NCBI GenBank assembly: GCA_001584585.1 | Contig: LSYV01000090.1 | Coordinates: forward strand, 1,771-31,490 | DNA from: Gonium pectorale | Lineage: Eukaryota; Chlorophyta; Chlorophyceae; Chlamydomonadales; Volvocaceae | DNA: 29,720 nt | Reading direction: 5' to 3' | Shown here: one piece after another, positions 20,239 through 29,720 of the stretch | Numbering within the stretch: the first letter of the stretch is position 1 | Layout: each line of letters begins with the position of its first letter | Position numbers and translations under genes: made by a program | The notes under the pieces: model-generated | Seen by the model: only the letters and a program-made list of their open reading frames with translations | The model's database searches: none | Told to the model about the DNA's origin: nothing

Positions 20239-21292
20239 TGAAGCCGGGCGTGGACTCTCTATCTCTCCCTCTCGACCCGTTGTCCATAAGGGCCCTGGCC
20301 GCCCGGTCTGCTGTTACGGGGCCCGGTCATTCCGCCTGTGGTGTACCGGCCGATTGGTTGCTCGTGCGGCATGCACCATGATACGATAGGCCGAGGAGTG
20401 TGGCAAGGGGCATGGCGGGGTGGGTGGCCGCGGGTCGGCTGGGCGGGGAGGGAGGGGTAGAGCTTGCACGCGAAATGACGAGGCTGTGTCTGGGCTCGTA
20501 TCGTATGGCGGGGAGTAAGACAGCGACATGCGTGTGGAGTTTTGAATGGTGCGTTGCGTGTGTTGTCGAGTTGTGTGTGAGCCATTTTGTGTTTGGGGGA
20601 AGAGGACAGCGCGCATGGCGGCAGCAGCTGAGTTTCATCGCCCCGTGTGGGCCTAGTACTTCCCCCTCGGACAAGTGTTGTCTCCCCTTTGGGGCTCGTT
20701 CCGCTTTCGGGCTCGGGCTCGTCCACAAACCGCCGCACAGCTGCGGGGGCGCCAGGTACGTCCAGACTGCCGGATTGTGGAATGCAATATGCAACAGGAC
20801 GCGTTGCTGTTGCGCGCGCGTCGATGCCGCCTGGTGCGTACGGATCGTGAGCGTTCTCCACGCGTCAGACCGTCAGCGTGCGGCTGGGTCGCCCGTCCTC
20901 GCACATCAGACGGCGGCGGCGCGCGGGGCATGTACTATAGACTGCCGGTCAAATGCCACAGAGTGTGCACCAACGTGCCGGGTTAATTTGCCGGAAATTC
21001 TGCGGAGCGGTTGTAGCTAACCCTTGGTAGTTGAGAAGCGACTTGGAAGATATGGAACTCGCGGCCCTCTTCATACATCTGTGTCCATACATGTGCATGC
21101 ACCCCGTGCTGTGCTCGCATGTGCCCGACTATGTGGACGGGCGGTCGTGTTTTGGCGGTTGGACACTCAGCTCGTCGGGCTCGTGGAATCAGGGCTATGC
21201 CTCGTGGGGTCTCCATGCCAGCGATTCCGGCGAGGGACGTTTCGTCAGGTCGTATCCTACCGTGAATCCTTCGTGCGCGCAAGCAAACCTGT

Positions 21293-21297
21293 TGTAA
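21293..21297 (+). terminator. Candidate poly(A) signal TGTAA for the 16799 gene
   Basis: TGTAA is the usual poly(A) signal in volvocalean algae. This is the first one on the plus strand after the stop at 20238, implying a 3' UTR of about 1 kb, long but not unusual for these algae. A 5-base motif can occur by chance. Confidence 0.35.
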
Positions 21298-22758
21298 GAC
21301 GATTGGGCTCCGTTCATTTGCGCACCCGTGCATAGAGACAGGAGTGACCGACACTGTTGTCACGCCCAGGCAAGGGACATGGCACATTGAGGGCTCCCGC
21401 AACCTTTCGCACAACGGCCCTCCCAACACGCTTTCGCGTGGGACTGGGGCCTTGTCTGCGTTTCCATGAAGGTGAACGCAGCAGAGGGGGAGGCGGTGGG
21501 TGTGCCGTGTAAAGAGTGTCGGTGCTCGGCTCGTCCGCGCGCATGCACGTGTGGGGCATCCCGGCATGCGTGGGGCATCCTGGGGTTGGCCGCGAACGGT
21601 TCCTGCTAACAAGCGTGCCGACCAGTGGTGTGAGCATGCGTGCGCGAGCGCGGTAGGGGTATCTCGGCCTGTGTCTTGGGCGGGGCACACTGTTTGATAC
21701 CGTAGGCTGCACACGCGAGCTTGGGGTCGCCTGGAAGCTGGACGTCGAGAAAAGAGAAACCTGCACAGAAAGAGGGAGCGGTGATCGCCCTGCTGTCTGA
21801 GCCGACTGGATCACAGCTGGCATTTGGGCGCCTGGTGTGCGAGCTTCAGCGCCGAGGCGTGGTCCGCGCTGTCGTACGGGTGTGAGCTGTGGGGACCGGA
21901 TCCGCTGTACGACCTGTTGCTTCGAGGGCTCAAGGCCCGAGGCGCCGTACGACGTCCCATTTGTTGTTCGAAAAACATTGCAGCGGTGAGGCTCCAGAAG
22001 GCGTGTGTCCAACATGGCGCGTGGGTGGAAAGCGGGGCGAGAGATAAAGCAACCTCTGCTTGTGTGCCCGACGCTGTCGCCTGCCTCCTCGGCACACGAT
22101 GTGATGCATGAGAGAGGGCTTGGATCAGGGGCGTGGGCGCCGCCAGCCGCTCACGGTTGGCTCAGCCGTCCCCGCCAACAAGGACGCTTCCCGTCTCCGC
22201 ATACCGACACCTCACGGTGGTCGTGATCTCGTCAATGCAATCCCTCGGTGCAGCCGGCCAACTGGGCGGCGCACCCGTTTCGGCCATCAAGCTGAGCCGC
22301 AGGGCCGCCTCCACACGACCGCCCTCTGATGTGAAAGAGCCGGTGCTTTGGGCCAGCACCGGCCAGCACCGGCCTGTGACCCCTGTATAGGTACCAGCAC
22401 GTAACCCCCACATTCCGTTGTTTTGATTCGTATGCGGCGCGAGCGGAGCGGGGGCTAGCCCTGACGCTCATCCCCGAGGCGCCGTCGCCTGAACCGCTAA
22501 GGCCGTCCCGGCGTCCCAGGTGCTGCCAAGCCCTGCGGCGCTGTTGCCCGTGCCACATTCTTCATCCGCCTTGCCCACCCCCGCGCCAGGACTTACCGAG
22601 AACCTGTATGCTCCTAGCCTTGCTTGTACCCCTAAGCAAACCTGCTGGCCGATCAACTGGCTCTGCACGCACATACGCGGAACCAAGAATGGCTAACGCT
22701 TTTGGCACGCCAAGGCAAGGGAAATGGAAAGGTACAACCGTACGTCAAGGGCACGTCC

Positions 22759-22763
22759 TTACA
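22759..22763 (-). terminator. Candidate poly(A) signal TGTAA for the GYTG-motif gene
   Basis: TTACA on the plus strand is TGTAA on the minus strand. It is the first one downstream of the stop at 23557, about 0.8 kb away. Confidence 0.35.
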
Positions 22764-23556
22764 TCCAGACATCCACCGTGTCCACACGCACCGCTCGACG
22801 TCGGGACACGCCATTGTAGCGCCAGTGCCTGTACCTCCCTAACGCGTGCCTGCAACCTCCTCCTTGGGCGACCCCTGCAACGCGACTAGCTTGCTCACCA
22901 TCCGTGCGCCTATAGGCTGCAGCGACCCACAGGCAACGGCGCCGTACGCACTACCGGTACGCCCCTGCTCCCGTCCAAAACGCCCTCATGCCGACGCCAC
23001 CTGCCTCCGCAGCCTGAGACGCGCGAGGCTTGGGAAACGCCACCGGCGTTTCACCCTGCAGCTAGCCAGGCTCCGCCCCCGGCGCCCTATCATGCGGGTC
23101 AAGGCCTACACAGTTATAAACAAGCCCTCGCCTAACTGCCCTCACGACCCGCCGCCACGTGGCATTGGGTGCTTGTTTGCGTTTACCATGCCTGACCAGC
23201 CAGGGCGTGACCCCAGCGGCACGCCCTTCCGCAGGGCGTGGCGCGCTCCCATATTTCTCACAACCCCGCCAGTGATCGCTCCTAAGCAGTGTAGTTGGTG
23301 CAGTTCTGCGCAAAGGCGCCCTACCTCCGCCGTCCCCTGCGACACGCGGGTACCGTATGCTTCTCTAGCCCCACTCACACCCACCCCGCAGGGTACACAC
23401 GACCCCATGCTCCCCACACGCCCGCCCGTCCCATGCCGCCCCAGACGGCAGGTAGCTTAGAGGCCAGTGCGAACTGGCCCCCGTGAACCAGCCACTGTGA
23501 GACGATGATCAGACGCTGCAAACCGGCCGCGCGCTCCGCCCCTGGCCGCCACACCG

Positions 23557-25727
23557 TTAAACCATAGACGCCGCGGCCCGGAACGGCGCGCCGTAGACGG
23601 TGAGCTTGCTGGGCTGCGACGTGCGGATGCCCAGCTTGCCCTGGCTCTTTGCCTGGGCGTAGTACAACTGTGTTTGGGCGGCAGAAAGGGGCAGAGGAGT
23701 GAGGAACAACCGACGCGTCAGCATCGCTGTGGGCGCCGGTACAGCAAGCAGACCGCGCAAGCAGCAGCAGCAGCAGTAGCACGACCCTGCTGTCTGGCAT
23801 GAAACGCGGCCAGGGGGCCCCTTGCCAAGGCAAGCGTGGGATGTGACGCCGTCGCCATGGGAGGCTTCTGCCGACGACGTACCCACACCCGCTTTTAGGC
23901 CAACAGCCCACAGAACAGCCGCCCGTGCAGACCCGTCCCCTGCAACGCACCGCACCTCACCACACCACAGGCGGGCCGCGTCCTGTCCCCTCCCTCCTGT
24001 CCCCTCCCCTCCCCGTCCTCCCCCCCCCCTCGCCCGCGGTTCGCCTGCGGGGCGGGCCCACGCCCCATCGCCCTCCCGTCCCACTCAACCCGCAAACCAA
24101 GCCAAGCAATCCCCTCACCCGCCCCCTCCGCACACCCCAGGTCAACAGCCCACTCATAAGCGCGCGTACAACACCGCCGCCAAAACCTTCGCCCAGATCC
24201 CCTCTCCCCCCTGCCCTCCCACACACCACCGACTCACATGCGCATTGGCGAGGCCATTGTCCGACACAAACTCCGTCCCCGCGTGGCTGTTGGTGAAGAA
24301 CGTGAGCAGCCCCGCGTTGCTGTTGATGTGGTGTTCCCGGTCCGGCGCGGGCGTGCCGCCCTCCAGCGCCGTCAGGCTGGCGTCGCCCGTCGTCGTCACC
24401 TTCGACGGCAGCGTGGTGGTGTGCTGCGCGTTCTCCACGTTGCGCGGCGCCTGCGGCTTGAAGCCCGTGTACCCCGGCAGCCGGCCGCGCGGGTACTGGT
24501 CCAGCTGGTACGGCAGCGAGCGCGCCTTGTGGTCGGGCCGCGGCTCCGCCGCCTCGCCGTGCGCCGCGGCCTCCGGGGTGGCGTACGCGGAGGCGGGGAT
24601 GTGACCCGTGTATCGCGGGATGTGGCACACGACGCGCGTGGTCCCGGGCGCCAGGTCGCGCGTGGTGGCGGTGCGCGTCATGACCGTCTTGTCGGGCGCC
24701 TGGCGGCTCATGGGGTCGTGCCCCTCGCCGCCGTAGTCCGCGCCGTACGTGCTGTAGGTGCGGCCCATGCCGGGGTTCATCACGCGCGGCAGGACCTTGA
24801 AGCGCGGGTCGTCGGGCGCCGGCGGCGGCGGCCCCGCCAGCGTCCGGTCCACCGCGGCGCGCGCGGTTCGGTCGGCCAGCGCGCCGTAGGTGGTCTGGTA
24901 TCCGGGCAGCTCGCCGTGCGGGGTGGGTACGGTGGCGGGCCGCCGGAAGGACGACACCATAACGTTGCTGGAGGACTGGGGCGACGCGCAGGCCTCGGCG
25001 GCGGCAGCGATGGCGGCGCCGCGACTGGCGCGCGCGTCGTCCAGGATGCTGCCGCCGCTTCCGGGGCGCAGGACCGTCTGCGTGCCAAGGCCGCGCGCTG
25101 CCGCCTCCGCGCGCGTCCGCGGGTCGGCGCTGATGCTGCGCCGCGCCTCGCCGGCCTGGCGGGCGGCCTCATAGTTCACGATTGTGCACGCCAGGTCCTG
25201 GGTTCGATCCAGCTGCACCGCGGCGGTCTCGCCGCCGTTGAGGACCTCCGCGCGGTAGGTGGTGGTGGCGGTGAAGGGGATGGCGCCGGGCAGCGTGCGC
25301 TGCGGGATCCAGTATCCGCCCCCAGTCTTTGTGGGCGATTGCGTGTCGGCCGGGCCCTTAAGGTAGTCGTCCGCGTACCTTCGAAAGGGCGGAGATGCGC
25401 AGGGATGGGGGATGCAGCTCAATAGCGGCGGGGATTGGCGGCAGAGCGGAACAGGTCTGCGCCTATAGTACCGGGTACCGCGTCCAGCCAGGCCCCGGGC
25501 CCCGTCTAACCCATAAGGAATCCCCTTCTCATACCCCTCGCACTCTACAGCACTCACTGCGACTTTTTCCTGGGGTCCACTGTGTTTAGTGTGAGCTGCT
25601 GCGTGGCCGCTGTGGAGGCGGGTCTCCCCGTGTGCTCGAAGCCCTTCACGGGAAGCGGCTGACACGCCCCGCCGTTGATGTAGCCAGTGTACCCGGGGAT
25701 GCCCACCAGGTTGTTATACGCCAACAT
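23557..25727 (-). CDS. GYTG-motif protein, FAM166/CIMIP2 (DUF2475)-like, probably ciliary
   Basis: Three exons on the minus strand (25727-25558, 25378-24238 and 23667-23557, TAA) give 473 residues. Donors are strong (TCGCA|GTGAGTG and CAT|GTGAGTC). The last acceptor has a long C/T tract, while the middle one (TTTCGAAG|G) is weaker; phases agree. The ATG at 25727 is the first after an in-frame TAA about 57 bases upstream, but a splice acceptor sits at 25743, so an upstream exon is possible. Motifs: LVGIPGYTGYINGG near the start, CHIPRYTGHIPASAY and LPGYTGFKPQAP in the second half, and LPGYQTTYG and GRTYSTYGADYGG between. Repeated GYxGxxP motifs followed by Tyr-Gly are typical of DUF2475 proteins, which line the inside of ciliary doublet microtubules in animals. 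The same location here is inference. The rest is rich in Ala, Arg and Thr with no membrane segment. The family assignment rests on motifs only. Confidence 0.72.
23758..23777. repeat. (GCA)n microsatellite in an intron
   Basis: A short run of GCA triplets (about six) lies in the intron between the last two exons of the GYTG-motif gene. It is non-coding in the model. Confidence 0.7.
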
Positions 25728-26080
25728 GCTTTTATTGCCAGCCTGCAACAGGGGGAGTGCGGGACCGGGAAGCAAGGCCGTTTACTACCTCGATGTCGTC
25801 CCCCCCCCCTTTCGTCCGATGTAGGCATAAGCTCAATGCCAACGCGCCAGTGATACTTAAGAGCGGCTGAGCGCCTTTACGGCCGCGTCTGTGCTGCCTG
25901 GGGCCCATCGAGCAACCTATTTCGTCGCGATGTTCACCTGGTTCGGGCCTTTATGAACATGATCGAAAAGCGTTGACCCTAAGACCTCAACGCGCTGAGG
26001 GGGCATGTTTGCAGAGGGTCTGAGGCGACGGCAGACTTTAATCAGTGGCTTGCAACAAAACTTCGCTGATATTCCTTTAC

Positions 26081-26116
26081 GGTATTAGATTACCATAGGG
26101 TATTAGATTACCATAG
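26081..26116. repeat. Perfect 18-base tandem duplication
   Basis: GGTATTAGATTACCATAG occurs twice with no gap (26081-26098 and 26099-26116). It is AT-rich, unlike its surroundings, and lies in the spacer upstream of both neighbouring genes. Confidence 0.95.
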
Positions 26117-26340
26117 ATTCTGGTGATGGTAACTGGAGATAGTTGGTCGGCGGAGCTTAGAGGCCGTACGAAACTGAGCGTTCAAGGTTTTATCGTAGTC
26201 CTTTGCAGCAGAATTGTATGATTTATCAGGAGCAATTCCTCCGAGTCGTCAAATCCGGCCTCCTTCGCACCATCAGCCACGCATCCCATGTGACCCCTGT
26301 CGCGTGGTGTCTCCACAACCCGTATTTATGATAAGCAATT

Positions 26341-26389
26341 GGTACTTGAGGATGAAGAGCAGGCTGTCCAGCTCCCGCACCTCCGTCAA
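26341..26389 (-). other. Coding-like fragment of unknown origin
   Basis: The minus strand reads LTEVRELDSLLFILKY with G or C at all sixteen third positions, as in the real exons of this window; bias is lost just beyond. The left neighbour on that strand is G-rich, so no good acceptor is seen, and no clear donor follows. It could be an upstream exon of the GYTG-motif gene or a fragment of a lost gene. Confidence 0.3.
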
Positions 26390-26863
26390 GCTCCAGCTGC
26401 CCCCCCCCCCTGTTCCAACCCCCTGCCCAACCCCCGCCGGGTAGCACCTTACACTGGCAATACCGCATGCCAGAAAGGTGGTACATCTTTTGAAGGCTCT
26501 CTACCCTCTACCCACTGCACGCCGTACAATGTGTTTCGCGTGTTTAGTGTATGGACCTGTATCTGTGCTTGCTGATATGCACAAAGTCCTGGTGTCAAAC
26601 GTCAGATGCAAATGGGTGCTGAGAGGACAGAAACTCCATATGTTAAGCAGAAGTCCTGACCCTCACGGCCAGCTACACGTTAAAGCATTATCAAAGCTTG
26701 TTCTCAGTCGACAGTCATAAGCAGGGGTCCTGCTTACCTGTGGTTGCCGATCTGGTGTGCTCACAAACGTCGCACAGGCTCGCATCGGCCTGTCATCGTT
26801 GGCGCACAGTAGAACTTTCACGATCTCAATAGCCTGCCTACTTTCACTTCGGGCCCGCTGAGA

Positions 26864-29720
26864 ATGGACTCGCCGAACCCTGTCGGGTCTGATGGCCCGA
26901 ACAAAAAATCCAGGCTGCTGGACATGATACACCTGCCCGAGTCGCTCGACGATGCCGTCCTGGACGCTGTCTTGCAGCCAGCCGGCGCCGGGCCGTCGCA
27001 TCAGCCGCAACCCCTTCCGACGGATGAGGCGCAGCTGCAGCTGGGCACCTTGCAGCTGGGCTCGTGCGACGATCCCGCGTCTCCCCGAGCGGCCGCAGTC
27101 ACATCCGCCAGCGACGCCGGCGACGGCGACGGCGCCGCTGCTGCGGACGCTGGTCCCGATGCAGCCGCTGCAGGCGCCGGCCCGGTCACCGCGGATGGCG
27201 CCGACGGCGGGGACAGGGAAATGGCAGAGTCTGGAGCACCGGACACGGGCGACGTTGCCGCGGCCGCGGAGCCGCAAGGTGCCGGCGTGGTGGCAGCTCC
27301 TGCCTTTCTCCGGGAGGCCTCGGTGGACCCCGCCCTGTCGGACCCCGGCGCGTGCGTCAGCGTGGACCTGCCCGGTGGCAGCAGCGCGTGAGTGCGTGGG
27401 GGGCTCGATGTTTGAGGGAATGGAAAGACGTGAGAAGGCTATCTTTCCTCCTGGAAGGACGTGTGTTTAGGGTTTCCCGAACCCGCCGGGGGGGGGCGGA
27501 TCGCTGTTTCGTAGCTGGGCGCGAGCGGCGCCGTGCCGGGCACGTCCGGGCACATGCTTTTGCGCGGGCGGAGGCAAGCGCTCCTGCCACAAAGAGCTCA
27601 TGGTCGCATACCGTTCCGTGCTTCGGAAACGCAGCCGACAGTGCCTCCGGTGTCGTAAGCGTCCCGCGGGGGAAGCCCCGCAGCAGCGTCTCCGAAACTT
27701 GCGCCCATGGGCCCCAAGCCCGCCGAGCCCGCGCCTGCGCCTTAAAGCAGCCGCCGGCGCCAGCCCGGCCCATTAATCGCTGCCCGCCACCGCCTCCTTA
27801 ACGGCATCACACACGACCTTGTGACCCTTCAACTTCACGTGCACGGCTGCTCGGCTGCAGCGCATACCCCGCTGCATGGGTGATGGCCTCCTCCCTCAAC
27901 CCAAACCGCTCCCCGCCGGCAGTTACGAGCTGGAGGCCATGGGCGGGGACGAGGGTGAGGGTGAGGTGGCCAGCCTGCGAGCAAACGGGACTGCGGCTGG
28001 CGGGCGCAGCGCCGGGGTCGAGGTGCGGGGCGTGGGGGCACCGCAGGGGCTGGTCGAAAATGGGGGATTGCCATGAAATTTGGCTGAGCTCTGGGAGTTG
28101 GATGTCGCTGCGGGGCTGTGCCGCTAATCATGGGCGACCCATTGGCCGCCGGCGTCCCTGGGCAGCCGCTCCTCAAGCCACCGAACGAGGCGGGGCGGGG
28201 CGTGGTTAGGATCTGAAGCTCCCAAGAGGCGCGCCTTCCCCTCCCCGTGCCCCGGGGGCTCTGCGAGCTGGGGGCCTGGGTGGGTGGGTGCGTGCGCCAC
28301 TTGCGCCTGCCTGTCTTGTAAGGCTGCCAGCGGGTCATTGTTCCCAGCCCCCGCACACCCGCGTACTCCCACCCCTGCAAAAGGTGTTCGTCGGCGGGCT
28401 GGGCCCCGACGCGCGCGAGGAGGAGGTCCGCGCGGCGCTGACGGAGCTGGGCGGCGGCGAGGTGCTGTCGGTCCGGCTGCAGGTGGGTTGGGTTGGGGTT
28501 CCGCGGGGTCGCCGGGACCACGGTATCTAACTCCACTGGGTTGCCCCATCCCCAGGGGGCCCACGGCCTCCTGGCTGCCTACCTGGGGGCCATCCTAGGT
28601 TCCTGGGAAATCGCCTAGTTCTTTAATCTTTGCTTGTACGAAATGTCCATACCCACTTACCGTTACCGTTACGCGGACAGATGACCCGCGGGACGTCCAT
28701 CTGCAAGGGCTACGGCTTCGTCACCTTTGCCGAGGAGGCCGCGGCACAGCGCGCCATCGGCGCGGCCACGCCGTCGGCGCCCCCCGCCGACGCCGTCGAC
28801 GCCGCCTCCTGGTGGCCGGTCCGCATCGGCGGCCGACCCGTGGGTCTGCACGCCTCCCGGCGGCCTTTCCGCGCCGTGCTGCCGGACGCGCAGGCGGCGG
28901 GGGCCGCGCGGCCGCTGCAGCCGCACTCGGACCCGGGGGCGTCCATCAACGCGCTGCTGGCGGCCCTCCGAGCACACCCCGACAAACGGGCGGCCGTGGC
29001 TGCGGCCCTGCAGGTGTGTTCTTCATGCACGACCACGTGCTCCGACAGGTCTAACAAACGATAGAGAGCAAAAGAGTAACCTAGCCGGCAGGCGTGTGTG
29101 TTTGGGGGGTTTGTCACTCAGTCTATGGGCAAGCTGCACCATTGGGCGTTGGATGAGAAAGGCTATGGGGCGCGAGTACGGGGAGCCTGCCGGTGCATGG
29201 AGTGCATGGAGTGCATGGGGTGCCTCCCGAACCTGCGTTGGGTTGTCAGCCACAGGCGATCACCTTGTCGGTGGGGGGGGGCGCCTCGCGTCGCAGCCTG
29301 CAGTCCCTTGTGTATGGGATGTAGCCCCAGGGCATGGGACTCCGGGACGGGATCGAGCGGTTGGAGCAGCACGTCTTTCTGCATCGTGAATGCTCCTGTA
29401 TTGGCCAGGGCTTTCTTCCGTCTGCACGTCGCGCCCAACGCATGCACACCCTTGACCCCCGACACGAAGTGCCTTGATGCAAGGACTTCCAACGCACACA
29501 TGACAGACGAGCGCCCACCCTCCTACTGACTGCTGTGTCAGGTGGTGCAGCGCGGGGCCAAACGCGCTTACTCGGCGGCGCCGTCAGCAGCGGCCGGCCC
29601 CGGCGGCCCCGGCGGCGACGGCGCCGCGGCCCCTCCGGTAGGCGGAGCTGCTGCGCAAGCGGCGCCTGGCGCCGCCGCTGCCGCCACTTCGGCGCCCTTC
29701 GGCGGAGTGCAGAGGACTGG
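26864..29720 (+). CDS. RRM-domain RNA-binding protein, partial (3' end off the right edge)
   Basis: Exons: 26864-27387, 27923-27965, 28384-28482, 28681-29013 and 29542 to the edge, in phase throughout. Exon 1 starts with MDSPNPVGSDGPNKKSRLLD, has a helical segment (PESLDDAVLDAVLQP), then turns Ala/Gly/Asp-rich and disordered, ending at the strong donor GC|GTGAGTG. Exon 2 (YELEAMGGDEGE) has several overlapping GTGAGG/GTGGCC donors, so its end is uncertain. Exon 3 carries RNP2 (VFVGGLGPDAREEEVRAAL) and exon 4 carries RNP1 (KGYGFVTF), which together define one canonical RRM that binds single-stranded RNA. The loop before the last strand (IGGRPVGLHASRR) is longer than usual. After the RRM comes SINALLAALRAHPDKRAAVA, then an Ala/Gly/Pro-rich tail. 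Which RNA it binds and the family name cannot be told from this part. A GTAGGC near 29638 could be a further donor. Confidence 0.85.
29193..29222. repeat. 9-base tandem repeat in an intron of the RRM gene
   Basis: Three copies of TGCATGGAG, the last slightly altered, lie in the intron between the exons ending at 29013 and starting at 29542. Confidence 0.75.

Larger units (their letters stand above)
20239..23556. other. Convergent spacer with the 3' ends of two genes
   Basis: About 3.3 kb lies between the stop of the 16799 gene (plus) and the stop of the GYTG-motif gene (minus). Open frames exist on both strands, but none shows splice-supported, G/C-ending codons or a recognisable domain. GC is lower than in the genes. 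It probably holds long 3' UTRs plus degenerate repeat sequence. Confidence 0.5.
25728..26863. promoter_or_regulatory. Divergent spacer between the GYTG-motif gene and the RRM gene
   Basis: About 1.1 kb lies between two divergent ATGs and should contain both promoters. The part 25840-26340 is the most AT-rich of the window and includes a perfect 18-base tandem duplication. Around 26341-26389 the minus strand has an unexplained coding-like stretch. I see no definite TATA box. Confidence 0.4.

Noticed and set aside
20983..22015. Two long minus-strand frames (243 and 233 codons)
   Set aside because: They overlap each other in different frames, with no codon bias or recognisable motif, in a convergent spacer.
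21820..22111. Possible reverse-transcriptase fragment (YGCELWGP-like peptide on the plus strand)
   Set aside because: The similarity is a handful of residues with no catalytic motif, terminal repeat or target-site duplication. It is too weak to call a retroelement.
25198..25212. GGGTTCGATCC resembling a tRNA B-box
   Set aside because: It lies in the coding exon of the GYTG-motif gene, with no A-box at the right spacing and no cloverleaf pairing.
24238..25425. Long plus-strand frame (395 codons) opposite the GYTG-motif gene
   Set aside because: The minus strand has conserved GYTG motifs and matching splice sites. The plus-strand frame is Arg/Gly/Val-rich, as expected for the antisense of GC-rich coding DNA.

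Overview
The window looks like nuclear DNA of a flagellated green alga, most likely volvocalean (Chlamydomonas/Volvox-type). It is very GC-rich, and exons use almost only G or C at third codon positions. Genes are split by many short GT-AG introns, with donors such as CAG|GTGCGG and GTGAGT and C/T-rich tracts before the acceptors. Introns and spacers are full of simple repeats. One gene encodes a replication-origin protein (ORC2) and another a protein with ciliary-type GYTG motifs. No bacterial operons, rRNA, tRNA, CRISPR array or intact transposon were found.

Layout, left to right. (1) 1-5157, minus: an unrecognised seven-exon gene running off the left edge; it encodes a protein rich in acidic, Gly/Ser and poly-Arg tracts. 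(2) 5158-7247: spacer with a diverged tandem repeat of about 180 bp. (3) 7248-8211, plus: a less certain gene for an Ala/Gln/Leu-rich protein. (4) 9231-15941, minus: ORC2, at least 11 exons, with a 703-base assembly gap near its N-terminal part. (5) 15942-16798: a short divergent promoter region. (6) 16799-20238, plus: a seven-exon gene for an unrecognised acidic protein of 345 residues. (7) 20239-23556: convergent spacer with candidate algal TGTAA poly(A) signals for both neighbours. (8) 23557-25727, minus: a three-exon gene with repeated GYTG-type motifs, like the FAM166/CIMIP2 (DUF2475) ciliary microtubule inner proteins. (9) 26864-29720, plus: the first five exons of an RRM RNA-binding protein, cut by the right edge.

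The multi-exon models were built by hand from splice consensus and checked for reading phase: every junction keeps frame, with two weak spots (exon 2/3 of the first gene, exon 2 of the RRM gene). The genes do not form an obvious pathway. The most unusual features are two tandem duplications inside ORC2 that each copy a splice junction; one is in frame and provides a second possible 3' splice site. I did not find clear evidence of a new multi-gene system.
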